A stretch of DNA of 64,000 nt from Streptomyces sp. NBC_01231 (GTDB taxonomy: Bacteria > Actinomycetota > Actinomycetes > Streptomycetales > Streptomycetaceae), in the NCBI GenBank assembly GCA_035999765.1, contig CP108521.1:3286001-3350000 (forward strand), in the 5' to 3' direction. The notes below the pieces were generated by a model that was not told the origin of the DNA, ran no database searches, and saw only the letters and a list, made by a program, of their open reading frames with translations. Within the stretch, counting starts at the first letter, position 1. Each line of letters starts with the position of its first letter. Positions 17,635-26,905 of this stretch are shown piece after piece. The position numbers and the translations under genes are program-made.

Positions 17635-17650
17635 GACCCGAACTGCTTCG

Positions 17651-20600
17651 TCAGCTGACTGAGAACTGGCTGAAGTTCGCGGTGCCCATACTTCCGGCGT
17701 GGGCCGTGGAGAACATGCCCGCGTCCAGTGTGCTGTTCGCGCCGGTCAGTGTTGCGGTGCCGACGGTGGTCCAGGTGGTGCCGTCGGCGGAGTAGGAGCC
17801 GGTGACCGATGTGCCGCTCCGGACCAGGCGGAGCCAGACCGGGGCGACGGTGGCGCCTCCGGTCTTGATGGTGTTGGTGTCGAGGTAGCCGTCACCGTTG
17901 GAGTCCGACGACAGGGCGATTCCGTTGCCGGGGGTGCTGGCGAGGACGAGGTACCCGGTGGACGAGCCGGCGGAGGCGATGTTGTTGCGCAGCATCAGAC
18001 CGGCTTTGGCCCAGCTGTTGGTCTTGTCCTGGCTGTCGACGTGGACGGTGACGGTCGAGGACGTTCCTGCGGTCCCCGTCCGGTAGGCGGCGGCGTACTC
18101 GTCGTTGTACTGCGTGCCAGAGCGCCACACGTCGATGCCCGCGCTGGTGAGGGAGGTCACTCCGCCGTGCTGGTCGACCGCGGCCGGAGTCGAACTGTAT
18201 GCCTTGTAGGGAGAGGTGACGATCTGCAGGTTGCTGAAGGTCGCGCTGCCGGCGGTGCTGCTGTGGGCGGTGTGGATGACGCCGGCGTCCTGGGTGGTCG
18301 CCATGGACGGCAGGGTCACCGTCGAGCCGACCTGGGTGAAGGTGGATCCGTCGGTGGAGTAGTAGGCGGACACCTGGGTGGCGGTGCGGGTGAGCCGCAA
18401 CCAGACCGGTGCCTTGACGGTGGCGGCGGTGGACGTGAGCTGGTCGAGGTAGCCGTCGGCGTTGGAGTCCCGCTGGAAGCTGACGCCGTTGTTCGGGGTC
18501 ACCACCACAGCCGCGTATCCGGCGGAGGAGCCGTCGTCCGTGAGGTCGTTGCGCAGGACGACGCCGGCCTTGGCCCACCCGTTGCTGTTGTCCACGTTGT
18601 CGACCCGGGCGGTCACCGAGGTGCCGTCGACAGCCGCATCGGCCTGATAGACGGTGCCATAGGCGTCGTCATGCTGTCCGCCGGCGCCCCAGATGTCCGC
18701 GCCCGCGTCGGTGATGGTGAAGCGGCCGCCGCTCTGGCCGGTGTTGGCCGGAGTGGAGGAGTAGGCGCTGTAGGGGGAACTGACGGGGTCGGTGGTCAGC
18801 GGACGGTACAGCGGCTGGATACCGGCACTGTCCATGACCGTCCTGGCGCCTGACGGCCAGCTGCCGTTGCTGACGACCACGGTGCCGCTCACCACATCAC
18901 CGCGGCCGTCGGTGTTGGTGATGTTCGCGGAACCGTTGCTCGTCCAGTTGTCGGTCAGGGTCAGGGCGCCGGTGTTGTTGGTCGCACTGCTGTTCTCATG
19001 GCCCCATTCGCCGGTGTTCCGGAAGACGTTGTTGGTGTCCGTGAATTTCCGGGAGCCCTCGTCGTGGTAGAAGCCGAACCAACCGTTGTTGCTGTGGCAG
19101 TAGTTGCGTTCGAAGGTGCTGCCCGGTGACGCCGACAGGGTGTACATGCAGCCGCCGTCAGTCATCTGCTGCATGAGGTCGTGGATGTAGTTGTCCGTGA
19201 CGTGGTTGTTGGCGGCGGTGGTCGCGGTCGTGTAGGTGGGCTGATAGTTGTACAGGCCGCGGTTGACGTAGTCCTGGCTGCCGCCGATGTCGTTGGCGCC
19301 CCAGCCGTAGCCGACGGTGAGGCCGGAGTAGGGCAGGTTGTACACCTCGTTGTGCGAGACGGTCGCGCCGTTCACGTAGGTGACGAGGATGGCCGACATG
19401 TCGCGGTACTCCAGCGCCACGTCGTGGATGAGGTTGTTGCTCAGCGTGATGTTGCGGTTGGTCATCCGGCTGTCACTGGGGTGGTGCGCGTCCGCCTGAA
19501 GGCCGCCGACGACGATGCCGCCGCCCGCGTCCTGGGTGAAGACGTTGCCCGTCGCGGTGACGGTGTCGGCGCCGAGTCCCACGCCGGTGGTGTGGGCGTT
19601 GGCGTCGTTGCCGATGCCGAGGCCGCTCTGTCCGAGCTGGGTGAACCGGTTGCCGGTGAACGTGATGTGGTCGGCGGCCGAGACCTGGACGGCGGCGGGC
19701 ATCTGGTCCCAGTGAGGGCGTGTTGCTTCGAAGAGCCGGCAGCCGCTCTGGCACGAGGTCAGCGCGTCCGACGGGCGGCCCCAGGTACCGGAGATGTACG
19801 CACCGGTCTGCTGGCTGGCGTAGCCGTGGGCGGTGGGGTCCAGCCAACTGGTGCCCGAGAACTGCAGCCCTGAGAAGGCGATGTGGGTGGCAGGGGAGGA
19901 GTACGTCCCTCCGACGCCGATGAGCGACTCCAGCTTCGGCACCTCGACGTCGGCCTCACTCATGTCCTGCCCGGTGAGCGGCTTGTAGTACAGGGTGCCG
20001 GTAGCGGTGTCGAGGTACCACTCGCCGGCCGCGTCGAGGAATTCGTAGGCGTTCTCGATGTAGAGGGGGCCGGCCCGGAAGGGGCTGGTCAGGGTGTCGT
20101 AGCCGAACGTGTTGTTGTTCCACGAGGGCTGGGCCATGGTGATGGTGCCGCTGCTGATGCCGGTCACCGGGGCGTAGCGGTCGGTGAAGGATCCGATGCC
20201 GTGGATCTCGGTCCGGCCGGGCTGCGCGAGGCTGTTGAGGTAGCTCAGCGAGCTGTTCGTGAAGGTGTAGCCGCTGGTGGTCGCGGTCAGGTCCGAGCGG
20301 GTGACCGCGGTGCGGGCCCTGGTGGCCAGGACGCCGTCGACGGAGAGGTGACGCGTGTCGAAGCCTGTGCCGACGTTGCTCTTCCAGATGTTCTTGGCCG
20401 AGTCCTGCACGGTCCAGCCGGTGGCCTTCTGTGCTCCGGTGACGACGGGGTGGGCGCCCAGCGCGGCCTTCCAGTTCACCGTGTGGCCGCCGGTGCCGGA
20501 GTCCGCCGAGGTGAAGGCGAGCGGCGCGGAGAGCCGGTAGGTGCCGTCGGCGAGCTCGACGGTGATGTCGGCCGTCATGGAGCTGTTGAGCGCCCGCGCG

Positions 20601-20809
20601 TTGGTCTTGGCCTGGGTGATGGAGCACGGCTGGCTCGCGGAGCAGGTGGTGCCGGAGCCGCTCGGCGAGGCGTAGAGCGTCGTGCCGGCCGCAAAGGCGG
20701 GGCCCGCCTGGGTGAGGACTGCGGCGGTCGAGGCGGTGAGCACGGCGGCTGTGGCCAGCCATGTTCTGAGCCGTTTGGGAACCGCGGGACGGATGCGGGC
20801 TGTTCGCAC
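17651..20809 (-). CDS. Secreted right-handed beta-helix glycoside hydrolase-like protein (GH141-like)
   Basis: 1052 aa. The signal peptide (residues 1-40) ends QAGPAFA. It is followed by LYASPSGSGTTCSASQPCS and a 'DSGTGGHTVNWKA...VVTGAQKATGW' opening typical of GH141-like and related parallel-beta-helix enzymes. Helix repeats run to ~690 (ITFTGNRFTQLGQSGLGIGN, ITLSNNLIHDVALEYRDMSA). Two ~180-aa repeated C-terminal domains (~690-870 and ~875-1052) resemble DUF1349/laminin-like sugar-binding modules. The GTG at 20809 follows GGAAGG. Its promoter shares a regulatory site with the fucose-pathway operon, so release of L-fucose or another deoxysugar is the likely role. Catalytic residues were not assigned. 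Confidence 0.8.
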   Translation of the reverse strand: MRTARIRPAVPKRLRTWLATAAVLTASTAAVLTQAGPAFAAGTTLYASPSGSGTTCSASQPCSITQAKTNARALNSSMTADITVELADGTYRLSAPLAFTSADSGTGGHTVNWKAALGAHPVVTGAQKATGWTVQDSAKNIWKSNVGTGFDTRHLSVDGVLATRARTAVTRSDLTATTSGYTFTNSSLSYLNSLAQPGRTEIHGIGSFTDRYAPVTGISSGTITMAQPSWNNNTFGYDTLTSPFRAGPLYIENAYEFLDAAGEWYLDTATGTLYYKPLTGQDMSEADVEVPKLESLIGVGGTYSSPATHIAFSGLQFSGTSWLDPTAHGYASQQTGAYISGTWGRPSDALTSCQSGCRLFEATRPHWDQMPAAVQVSAADHITFTGNRFTQLGQSGLGIGNDANAHTTGVGLGADTVTATGNVFTQDAGGGIVVGGLQADAHHPSDSRMTNRNITLSNNLIHDVALEYRDMSAILVTYVNGATVSHNEVYNLPYSGLTVGYGWGANDIGGSQDYVNRGLYNYQPTYTTATTAANNHVTDNYIHDLMQQMTDGGCMYTLSASPGSTFERNYCHSNNGWFGFYHDEGSRKFTDTNNVFRNTGEWGHENSSATNNTGALTLTDNWTSNGSANITNTDGRGDVVSGTVVVSNGSWPSGARTVMDSAGIQPLYRPLTTDPVSSPYSAYSSTPANTGQSGGRFTITDAGADIWGAGGQHDDAYGTVYQADAAVDGTSVTARVDNVDNSNGWAKAGVVLRNDLTDDGSSAGYAAVVVTPNNGVSFQRDSNADGYLDQLTSTAATVKAPVWLRLTRTATQVSAYYSTDGSTFTQVGSTVTLPSMATTQDAGVIHTAHSSTAGSATFSNLQIVTSPYKAYSSTPAAVDQHGGVTSLTSAGIDVWRSGTQYNDEYAAAYRTGTAGTSSTVTVHVDSQDKTNSWAKAGLMLRNNIASAGSSTGYLVLASTPGNGIALSSDSNGDGYLDTNTIKTGGATVAPVWLRLVRSGTSVTGSYSADGTTWTTVGTATLTGANSTLDAGMFSTAHAGSMGTANFSQFSVS

Positions 20810-20900
20810 GTGACACCTTCCGGGTGGTTCAGAGGGGCCTGCGGTGCCCGTGGCGGGCAGGAGAGAGCCCAGAGGCACAGGAGGGGAAGGGAAATAGGGC

Positions 20901-20935
20901 TGTAACATTAGACGTCATATGAATTTCGTCAATAG
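20901..20935 (-). promoter_or_regulatory. Promoter and GntR-type site of the beta-helix gene
   Basis: Minus strand: -35 TTGACG, 17-bp spacer, -10 AATGTT. The spacer and -10 contain CATATGACGTCTAATGTTAC, which matches 17 of 21 positions of the site at 21872-21892 in the same place relative to -35 and -10. It is probably bound by the GntR protein encoded at 21041-21808. Confidence 0.7.
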
Positions 20936-21040
20936 AGCGCGCACGCCGACTCGGCCGCAGTCGGCCCGGGCACGCGAACGCCCCCGGCCTGTCGGCTCGG
21001 GGGCAAGTTCGGCGCGGGTGCTCTCGGGAGGCCGGGGGGC

Positions 21041-21808
21041 TCAGGAGGCGGGAGAGCTCACGTTCGGCAAGCGGCGGCGGCTCCAGGCGGTCTGGATGTG
21101 TGCCGCCATGGCCTGTGCGGCCCCGTCGGAGTCCCGGGCCAGTAGCCGCTCGGCGACTGCGCGGTGCTCCGCGTTGGCCCGCTCGCACGCGGTCTCGTCC
21201 GGTGTGCCGTTGTACAGGTACGCCGTGCGCGCCTGGGCGTGGAGGATCCGGATGATGGAACGGCCGAGCCTGTTGTGGGATGCCTGCAGGATCCGGTCGT
21301 GGAAGGCCACATCGGTCTCGATGAAGCGTGCCGGAACGGCGGTCTCCTCGTCGAGCCGGGCGAGCAGCCGCTCGATGGCTCGCAGGTCCTCGTCGGTGGC
21401 CAACTCCGCGGCCTGGGCCGTCATCTGGGCCTCAAGCGTCGACCGGATGTCGACCAACTGGTCGAGGACGACGAGCTGGTCGTCGTGCTGCACGGTCGCG
21501 GCGAGCACCACAGGGTCGAGGAGGTTCCATTCCTCTGGCGGGGTGACGGTGGTGCCGTAGCCCTGCCGGGCGAGGACCAGTCCCTTGGCCTCCAGGGACT
21601 TGACGGCCTCGCGGATGGTGATGCGGCTGACGCCGAACGTCTCGCAGAGCTCGGGTTCCACCGGCAGGGTCGATCCCGGAGGAATGGCGCCCGACACGAT
21701 CGTGTCGGTCAGGCTCTCCATGACGGCCTGCGCCAGTCGGGCCGGACGCTTGGGCCAGGGCTTGAGAACGGGCGGCTCTCCTGCTCTGCCGGCGCTGTCC
21801 TGGGCCAT
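21041..21808 (-). CDS. GntR-family regulator, FadR/FCD subfamily
   Basis: 255 aa. The winged helix-turn-helix contains SGAIPPGSTLPVEPELCETF, GVSRITIREAVKSLEAKGLV. An all-helical FCD domain follows, with the metal/ligand residues D...H...H (ETDVAFHDRIL, EHRAVAERLL). The start at 21808 follows AAGGGGG. FCD regulators of sugar-acid operons usually respond to pathway intermediates. The neighbouring dehydratase and the matching sites upstream of 20809 and 21937 make it the likely local repressor. Confidence 0.92.
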   Translation of the reverse strand: MAQDSAGRAGEPPVLKPWPKRPARLAQAVMESLTDTIVSGAIPPGSTLPVEPELCETFGVSRITIREAVKSLEAKGLVLARQGYGTTVTPPEEWNLLDPVVLAATVQHDDQLVVLDQLVDIRSTLEAQMTAQAAELATDEDLRAIERLLARLDEETAVPARFIETDVAFHDRILQASHNRLGRSIIRILHAQARTAYLYNGTPDETACERANAEHRAVAERLLARDSDGAAQAMAAHIQTAWSRRRLPNVSSPAS

Positions 21809-21860
21809 GTGTGTCCCCCTTGCTGATGCGGATGACGGCGATTCTACTGCGCGGGACTTC

Positions 21861-21892
21861 TTGACAGCATTCGTATGACGACTTACGTTACA
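21861..21892 (+). promoter_or_regulatory. Promoter and GntR-type site of the catabolic operon
   Basis: -35 TTGACA (21861-21866), 17-bp spacer, -10 TACGTT (21884-21889). The element CGTATGACGACTTACGTTAC starting at 21872 overlaps spacer and -10, exactly as in the beta-helix promoter. A repressor bound here would block RNA polymerase. It lies in the 120-bp divergent gap with the regulator gene. Confidence 0.72.
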
Positions 21893-21936
21893 CGAAAATT
21901 TCGCAGCATTACTTCCCGGTCCAAGGGGTGCAAGCC

Positions 21937-23052
21937 GTGCGCGTTACCGAAGTCGAGTGCCATCCGGTCCGGGTGCCGGGAGTCAGTCCGCCCTTCGTCT
22001 GGCGGGACGGACTCCTGGGCAGCCCGTCCGAGGGCGAGGCCGCGGTGCTGCGCATCCGCACGGACGAAGGGGTCGAGGGGGTGGCGATGTCCCCTCGACG
22101 GGGCAGCGGGGTCATCCTGGCGGACCTGCTGGACCGCGTACTGCGCGAGGAGTTGGTGGGACAGGATCCCCTGCAGCGGGAATGGCTCTGGCACCGCATG
22201 TGGGAGCTGGACCGCACGGAGGAGCTACCGCTCTATCTGCTGGGCCTGGTCGACACCGCGCTGTGGGACCTGGCCGGACGACTCGCCGACCGGCCCACCT
22301 GGCAGATGCTCGGCGGTTACCGCACCTCGATACCCGCCTACGCCTCCACTGTCACCTACTCCTCGGTCGAGGAGTACCTGGACATCGCCGACCAGGCCCT
22401 GGAGCTCGGCTACCCGGCCATCAAGCTCCACGCCTGGGGTGACGCCCGCCGCGACGCCCGCCTGTCGGTGGCTCTGCGTGAACATGTGGGGGACGACATC
22501 CCGCTGATGTTCGACGGGTCGGCAGGCTTCGACCTGCCCGACGCGATCCATCTCGGGCGCGCCCTCTCGGACGCCGACTACCTCTGGTACGAGGAGCCGA
22601 TGAGGGAGTTCAGCGTCACCGCGTACAAGCGCCTCGCCGACGCGGTTGCCGTTCCCCTCCTCGTGGCCGAGACCTCCGACGGGGCGCACATGAACTCGGC
22701 CGATTTCATCCAGGCCGGCGCCGCCACCTTCGGAGTCCGCGCCTCCACCCAACTGCGCGGCGGCTTCACCGGCGCGATGCGCACCGCCCACCTCGCCGAC
22801 GCCTACCGGCTGCGCGCCGAGGTGCACGGGCCGGAGATCCCCAACAGACATCTGTGCATGGCCATCTCGAACACCACGTACTACGAGTCGCTGGTCATGG
22901 GCAACCCCATCAGTCGCGAGAGTGGCATCGACGCCCACGGCCTCGTTCATGCCCCCACCGGCCCGGGCGTCGCCCTTCCGGCGGGCTTGGATTATCCTCC
23001 CGTCCTTCAGGGATTTGTCGACAAGGAGACCGTCACTCCGCCCCGGGCCTGA
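21937..23052 (+). CDS. Enolase-superfamily acid-sugar dehydratase (L-fuconate/6-deoxyhexonate type)
   Basis: 371 aa, mandelate racemase/muconate lactonizing enzyme fold. Visible active-site positions are K163-L-H165, D193 (MFDGSAGF), E219/E220 (YEEP), E245 (VAETSDG) and H297 (AEVHGPE). This is the set expected of acid-sugar dehydratases: metal-binding D/E/E plus general base. It would convert L-fuconate (or L-rhamnonate) to the 2-keto-3-deoxy acid. The GTG at 21937 sits 8 nt after AAGGGG; a GTG at 21928 is too close to that site. It opens the catabolic operon. Confidence 0.82.
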   Translation: MRVTEVECHPVRVPGVSPPFVWRDGLLGSPSEGEAAVLRIRTDEGVEGVAMSPRRGSGVILADLLDRVLREELVGQDPLQREWLWHRMWELDRTEELPLYLLGLVDTALWDLAGRLADRPTWQMLGGYRTSIPAYASTVTYSSVEEYLDIADQALELGYPAIKLHAWGDARRDARLSVALREHVGDDIPLMFDGSAGFDLPDAIHLGRALSDADYLWYEEPMREFSVTAYKRLADAVAVPLLVAETSDGAHMNSADFIQAGAATFGVRASTQLRGGFTGAMRTAHLADAYRLRAEVHGPEIPNRHLCMAISNTTYYESLVMGNPISRESGIDAHGLVHAPTGPGVALPAGLDYPPVLQGFVDKETVTPPRA

Positions 23053-23147
23053 TGACCGGAGCCGCAGGCCCGACCGCCTGACTCGAACACCCCGAACGCG
23101 GGCGCCTCTCCCTGTTGTGCGCCATTTCCCAAGATCTGAGGTCAGTC

Positions 23148-24512
23148 ATGAACGACGACGTTCCGGTTTCCTCCCGCCGCCAGCTCAGACACACGGCAGT
23201 CGCCGTCCTGGGCACCGTCTCCCTGCTCGCGCTCGCTGCCTGCGGCAGCGCGGACCCCACGCCCACGACGACTTCCTCCCCCGCTGCCTTCAAGCCTGTC
23301 GCGCAGCAGGAAGGCAGCGAGATCACGGTCTGGGCGGACGCCGCCCGTGTGCCCGGCGTGCAGGCGTACCAGAAGGCGCACCCCGACGTGAAGCTGAAGA
23401 TCGTCACGTACAGCGGCGACGCCAACGGGGCCAACGACCTGCAGACCAAGGTCCAGCTGTTCGACCGGACCGGCAGCGGGTGGCCCGACGTTGCCTTCAG
23501 CGCCAACGTCAACGACGGCAGCTGGGCCGCCCAGGGCAAGACGCCCTATGCCGCGCCCGTCGACAAGGGCCTGGTCCCGCTCTCGACCCTGAACGGCTTC
23601 GCATACGGCGCACTGAACCCCTGCAAGTTCAACGGCGGCACCTACTGTCTGCGCAACGACCTGGCCCAGAACGTGCTCTGGTACAACAAGGAGCTCATGG
23701 GCAAGTGGGGCTACTCCGTCCCGACCACCTGGGAGGAGTACCAGGCTCTCGGCGAGAAGGTGGCCAGGGAACACCCCGGCTACCTGGTCGGAACGGCCGG
23801 GGACGCCTGGACTCCTGAGGTGTACTTCTGGGCGAGTCAGTGCACCGCCAGCACCACGACCGGTGCCAAGAAGGTCACCGTGGACCTGCACGACCCCAAG
23901 TGCACCCGGATGGCCAAGCTGCTCGACGGTCTGATCGCCAAGGGATCGGTCGCCAAGGACACCGTCTTCAGTGCCGGCTTCATCAAGAACCAGGCAAGCA
24001 AGGTTTTGATGCTCCCCGGCCCCTCCTGGTTCGGCCAGGTGCTCTTCAACTCCACCTTCAAGATCCCCAAGGGGCAGATCGCCGCCGCCTCCCCGCTGAA
24101 GTTCGAGGGCGACGCCAAGAACTACACCGGCAACGTCGGCGGCGGACTGTGGTTCGTCTCCTCCCACAGCAAGAACCTCAAGGCGGCCGCCGACCTGGTC
24201 ACCTGGATGACAACCTCCGACGCCTACCAGGGCACCGCGGGCACCTACCCCGCGTACAAGAAGGCCGCGGTCACCTGGCTCGCCAACCAGGAGAAGACCG
24301 GCTACTTCGCCGAGGACGTCAGCCCCGTCTTCAAGGAATCCGCGGAACTGGTCTGGCCCGGCTGGTCCGCCACCCAGTACAGCCAGGAAGCGATCTACTC
24401 CTCCACCGTGATCCCGGCCCTGAACTCCGGCAAGACCCTCACCGACACCCTGGACTCCTGGCAGACGGCCATCACCGACAAGGCCAAGTCCCTCGGATAC
24501 ACCGTCAACTAG
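23148..24512 (+). CDS. Sugar ABC transporter substrate-binding lipoprotein
   Basis: 454 aa, family 1 solute-binding protein. A lipoprotein signal peptide ends LALAAC with lipidation at C32. GSEITVWADAARVPGVQAYQ, NVLWYNKELMGKWGYSVPTT and VPTTWEEYQALGEK are typical of carbohydrate binders. The start at 23148 follows GAGGTC. It is followed by two permease genes; the ATPase is absent, as is common in Streptomyces, where one shared MsiK-type ATPase energises many importers. The ligand is probably the deoxysugar metabolised by the operon. Confidence 0.93.
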   Translation: MNDDVPVSSRRQLRHTAVAVLGTVSLLALAACGSADPTPTTTSSPAAFKPVAQQEGSEITVWADAARVPGVQAYQKAHPDVKLKIVTYSGDANGANDLQTKVQLFDRTGSGWPDVAFSANVNDGSWAAQGKTPYAAPVDKGLVPLSTLNGFAYGALNPCKFNGGTYCLRNDLAQNVLWYNKELMGKWGYSVPTTWEEYQALGEKVAREHPGYLVGTAGDAWTPEVYFWASQCTASTTTGAKKVTVDLHDPKCTRMAKLLDGLIAKGSVAKDTVFSAGFIKNQASKVLMLPGPSWFGQVLFNSTFKIPKGQIAAASPLKFEGDAKNYTGNVGGGLWFVSSHSKNLKAAADLVTWMTTSDAYQGTAGTYPAYKKAAVTWLANQEKTGYFAEDVSPVFKESAELVWPGWSATQYSQEAIYSSTVIPALNSGKTLTDTLDSWQTAITDKAKSLGYTVN

Positions 24513-24524
24513 CGAAGCGGACCG

Positions 24525-25445
24525 ATGACCACCCACCTCGCAAAGGAGCGGAGCGGCCGCCGCGGCGGCCGCTCGGCCCGCAACCCGGTCGGACGCGCCG
24601 GTTACGTCTTCGTCTCCGGCTATGTCCTCCTCCTGCTGGCCTTCGGCGTCCTGCCCACCTGTTACGCGGTGTGGCTGGCGCTGTCCAACTCCCGCAACCA
24701 ACTCGTCGGACTCGGCAACTTCACCCGGACGTTCACCGACTACCGCTTCGGACCGGCCTTCCTCCACATCGGCCTGTACCTGGTGGTGTGGCTGGCCAGC
24801 CTGATGATCCTGGTGGTGCTGCTCTCCCTGATGCTGCACGGCCGCATGCGCAGGGCCTCCACCAGCCTGCGGTTCCTCTTCTACCTGCCAGGCGCCCTCG
24901 CCGGGGTGGCGAGCGTACTGCTCTTCCTGATCCTCCTCGACCCGGCCGCCAGTCCCGTCGGCTGGCTGCTGAAGGGCTTCGGCTGGAACACCCTCGCCCA
25001 GGTCAACGCCCCCGGTCACCTGCCGGTGCTCTTCACCGTCATCGCCTTCTGGACCGGGGCCGGCGGCTGGATCGTGGTCATGTACGGCGCCCTCAACAGC
25101 ATCCCCGACGAAATCCTGGAGGCCGCCCGCATCGACGGCGCCGGCACGCTCCAGATCGCCCTGCGCATCCAGATCCCGATGATCACCAAGTGGATCGCGT
25201 ACATGCTGATCCTGGCCTTCGCGGCCGGCACGCAGCTCTTCGTCGAGCCGCAACTGGTCTCCCTCGCCAGCTGGGGCATGATCCCCGACAGCTGGTCACC
25301 GAACCAGCTCTCCTACCAGTACGCCTTCCAGGCAGGCGACTTCAATGGCGCGGCGGCGCTCTCCGTCGACCTTCTCATCCTGGGCCTCGCCTGCGCGGTG
25401 CTCGTCGTCTTCCGTACCGGCCTGTTCGAGAGGGACGAAGGATGA
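24525..25445 (+). CDS. Carbohydrate ABC transporter permease (MalF type)
   Basis: 306 aa with six predicted membrane helices. The cytoplasmic EAA loop reads EILEAARIDGAGTLQIALRI, where the ATPase docks. The gene begins 12 bp after the binding-protein stop and overlaps the next permease start by four bases (ATGA). It forms the membrane channel of the importer with the next gene product. Confidence 0.93.
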   Translation: MTTHLAKERSGRRGGRSARNPVGRAGYVFVSGYVLLLLAFGVLPTCYAVWLALSNSRNQLVGLGNFTRTFTDYRFGPAFLHIGLYLVVWLASLMILVVLLSLMLHGRMRRASTSLRFLFYLPGALAGVASVLLFLILLDPAASPVGWLLKGFGWNTLAQVNAPGHLPVLFTVIAFWTGAGGWIVVMYGALNSIPDEILEAARIDGAGTLQIALRIQIPMITKWIAYMLILAFAAGTQLFVEPQLVSLASWGMIPDSWSPNQLSYQYAFQAGDFNGAAALSVDLLILGLACAVLVVFRTGLFERDEG

Positions 25446-26413
25446 CCACAGCTCCCACGACCACGGCCCGCCGAAACCCGCCGCCCCGTACCCGTACCGC
25501 CGGCGCCCGCACCAGCCCGAGGAAGCCCATGCGCCGGATGCGCCGCCCAAGCTCACTGGCCGCCCGGCTGGCCTGGCTCATCGTCATGGGCCTGGCCGTG
25601 CTGTTCTTCTGTGTGCCGGTGGTGTGGCTCCTGCTCGCCACGACCAAGACCGACGGCCAGATCGTGCGGGACAACCCGTTCTCCTTCGGCTCCCTCACCG
25701 CGATCGCCGACGCCTGGCACCACCTCTACGCCTTCCAGGAAGGCGCCATCCTCACCTGGCTGAAGAACTCGGCGCTCTACACCTTCGGCGCACTGGCCAT
25801 CACCCTCGTGACATCGATTCCCGCCGGGTACGCGCTGGCTCTCACTCAGTTCATCGGGCGCCGGATGCTGCTGACCATCACCATGCTGGTGATGCTCATG
25901 CCGACAGCCGCGATGGTGCTTCCCCTGTACCTGGGGATGAACGCCGTGCACCTGGACGGCACGATCTGGTCGGTGATCCTGCCGTTCTCCTTCTTCCCGT
26001 TCGGGGTCTACCTCACCTACATCTACTTCTCCTCCAATGTCCCCTCCGACCTGCTGTCCGCAGCACGGATCGACGGGTGCTCGGAGTGGCAGGTCTTCCG
26101 TCTCGTCGCGATGCCGCTGGCCAAGCCCGTGATCGCCCTGGTCGGCTTCTTCAACTTCGTCGGCAACTGGAACAACTTCTTCCTGCCGTTCGTGATGCTG
26201 CCCGACAGCTCCCAGTATCCGGCGCAGGTGGGGCTGAACAATCTGCTCGCCGCCTCGCCGCTGTTCAACACCTCCAGCGGCGCGGGCAACCAGATCATGC
26301 GACCCGAACTGGCGCTGGCCACCCTGGTGACCATCGTGCCGGTCCTGATCGTCTTCCTCTTCTCCCAACGCGCTCTGGTGGCCGGCATGCTCGCCGGCGC
26401 GACCAAGGAGTGA
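25442..26413 (+). CDS. Carbohydrate ABC transporter permease (MalG type)
   Basis: 323 aa. A basic, Pro/Thr-rich N-terminal tail (~40 residues) precedes six membrane helices. The EAA loop reads LLSAARIDGCSEWQVFRLVA. Translation is coupled to the upstream permease (ATGA overlap). Confidence 0.93.
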   Translation: MTTAPTTTARRNPPPRTRTAGARTSPRKPMRRMRRPSSLAARLAWLIVMGLAVLFFCVPVVWLLLATTKTDGQIVRDNPFSFGSLTAIADAWHHLYAFQEGAILTWLKNSALYTFGALAITLVTSIPAGYALALTQFIGRRMLLTITMLVMLMPTAAMVLPLYLGMNAVHLDGTIWSVILPFSFFPFGVYLTYIYFSSNVPSDLLSAARIDGCSEWQVFRLVAMPLAKPVIALVGFFNFVGNWNNFFLPFVMLPDSSQYPAQVGLNNLLAASPLFNTSSGAGNQIMRPELALATLVTIVPVLIVFLFSQRALVAGMLAGATKE

Positions 26414-26498
26414 GGCAGCAGCCGCACCCTTGGCGCCGCGCCGTAGTGGCTACGCCGCCGTATTGGCGACGCCTCCCACACTCGCCGGAAGGACCCCG

Positions 26499-26837
26499 AT
26501 GAAACGGGTTGCCCAGACGATCCGCCTGCGGCCCGAGCACCGTGACCTGTATCTGCGCCTGCACTCCGCGGTCTGGCCGGGCGTCGAGGCCGCGCTGCGG
26601 GCCGCGAACATCCGCAACTACAGCATCTTTCTGCGCGAGGACACGCTGTTCGGCTACTTCGAGTACCACGGCGACGACTTCGAGGCCGACATGGCCGCTA
26701 TCGGCGCCGACACGGCCACCCGCGCCTGGTGGGAGCTCACCGGCCCCTGCCAGGAGCCCTGGGCCGATACCGGCACCGGGGGCAACTGGTCGGACCTGAC
26801 CGAGATCTGGCATCTGAGTGAGTCCGGCACACCGTGA
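26499..26837 (+). CDS. Sugar mutarotase, RhaM/DUF718 family (L-fucose or L-rhamnose)
   Basis: 112 aa, the normal family length. AQTIRLRPEHRDLYLRLHSA, VWPGVEAALRAANIRNYSIF and YFEYHGDDF carry the conserved His, Tyr and Trp residues of L-rhamnose/L-fucose mutarotases. The enzyme interconverts anomers so that the downstream 1-dehydrogenase receives its preferred form. CGGAAGGA precedes the ATG. Its place between importer and catabolic enzymes supports a 6-deoxyhexose substrate. Confidence 0.88.
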   Translation: MKRVAQTIRLRPEHRDLYLRLHSAVWPGVEAALRAANIRNYSIFLREDTLFGYFEYHGDDFEADMAAIGADTATRAWWELTGPCQEPWADTGTGGNWSDLTEIWHLSESGTP

Positions 26838-26905
26838 CGGTCATCCCCAATCCCGCATCCCTCGCCCGAGCCACCTGACCACCACCCATGGCAAGGAAGC
26901 GCCCA

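Noticed and set aside
23142..25253. 703-aa minus-strand open frame
   Set aside because: It is antisense to the binding-protein and permease genes, of low-complexity composition and without family resemblance.
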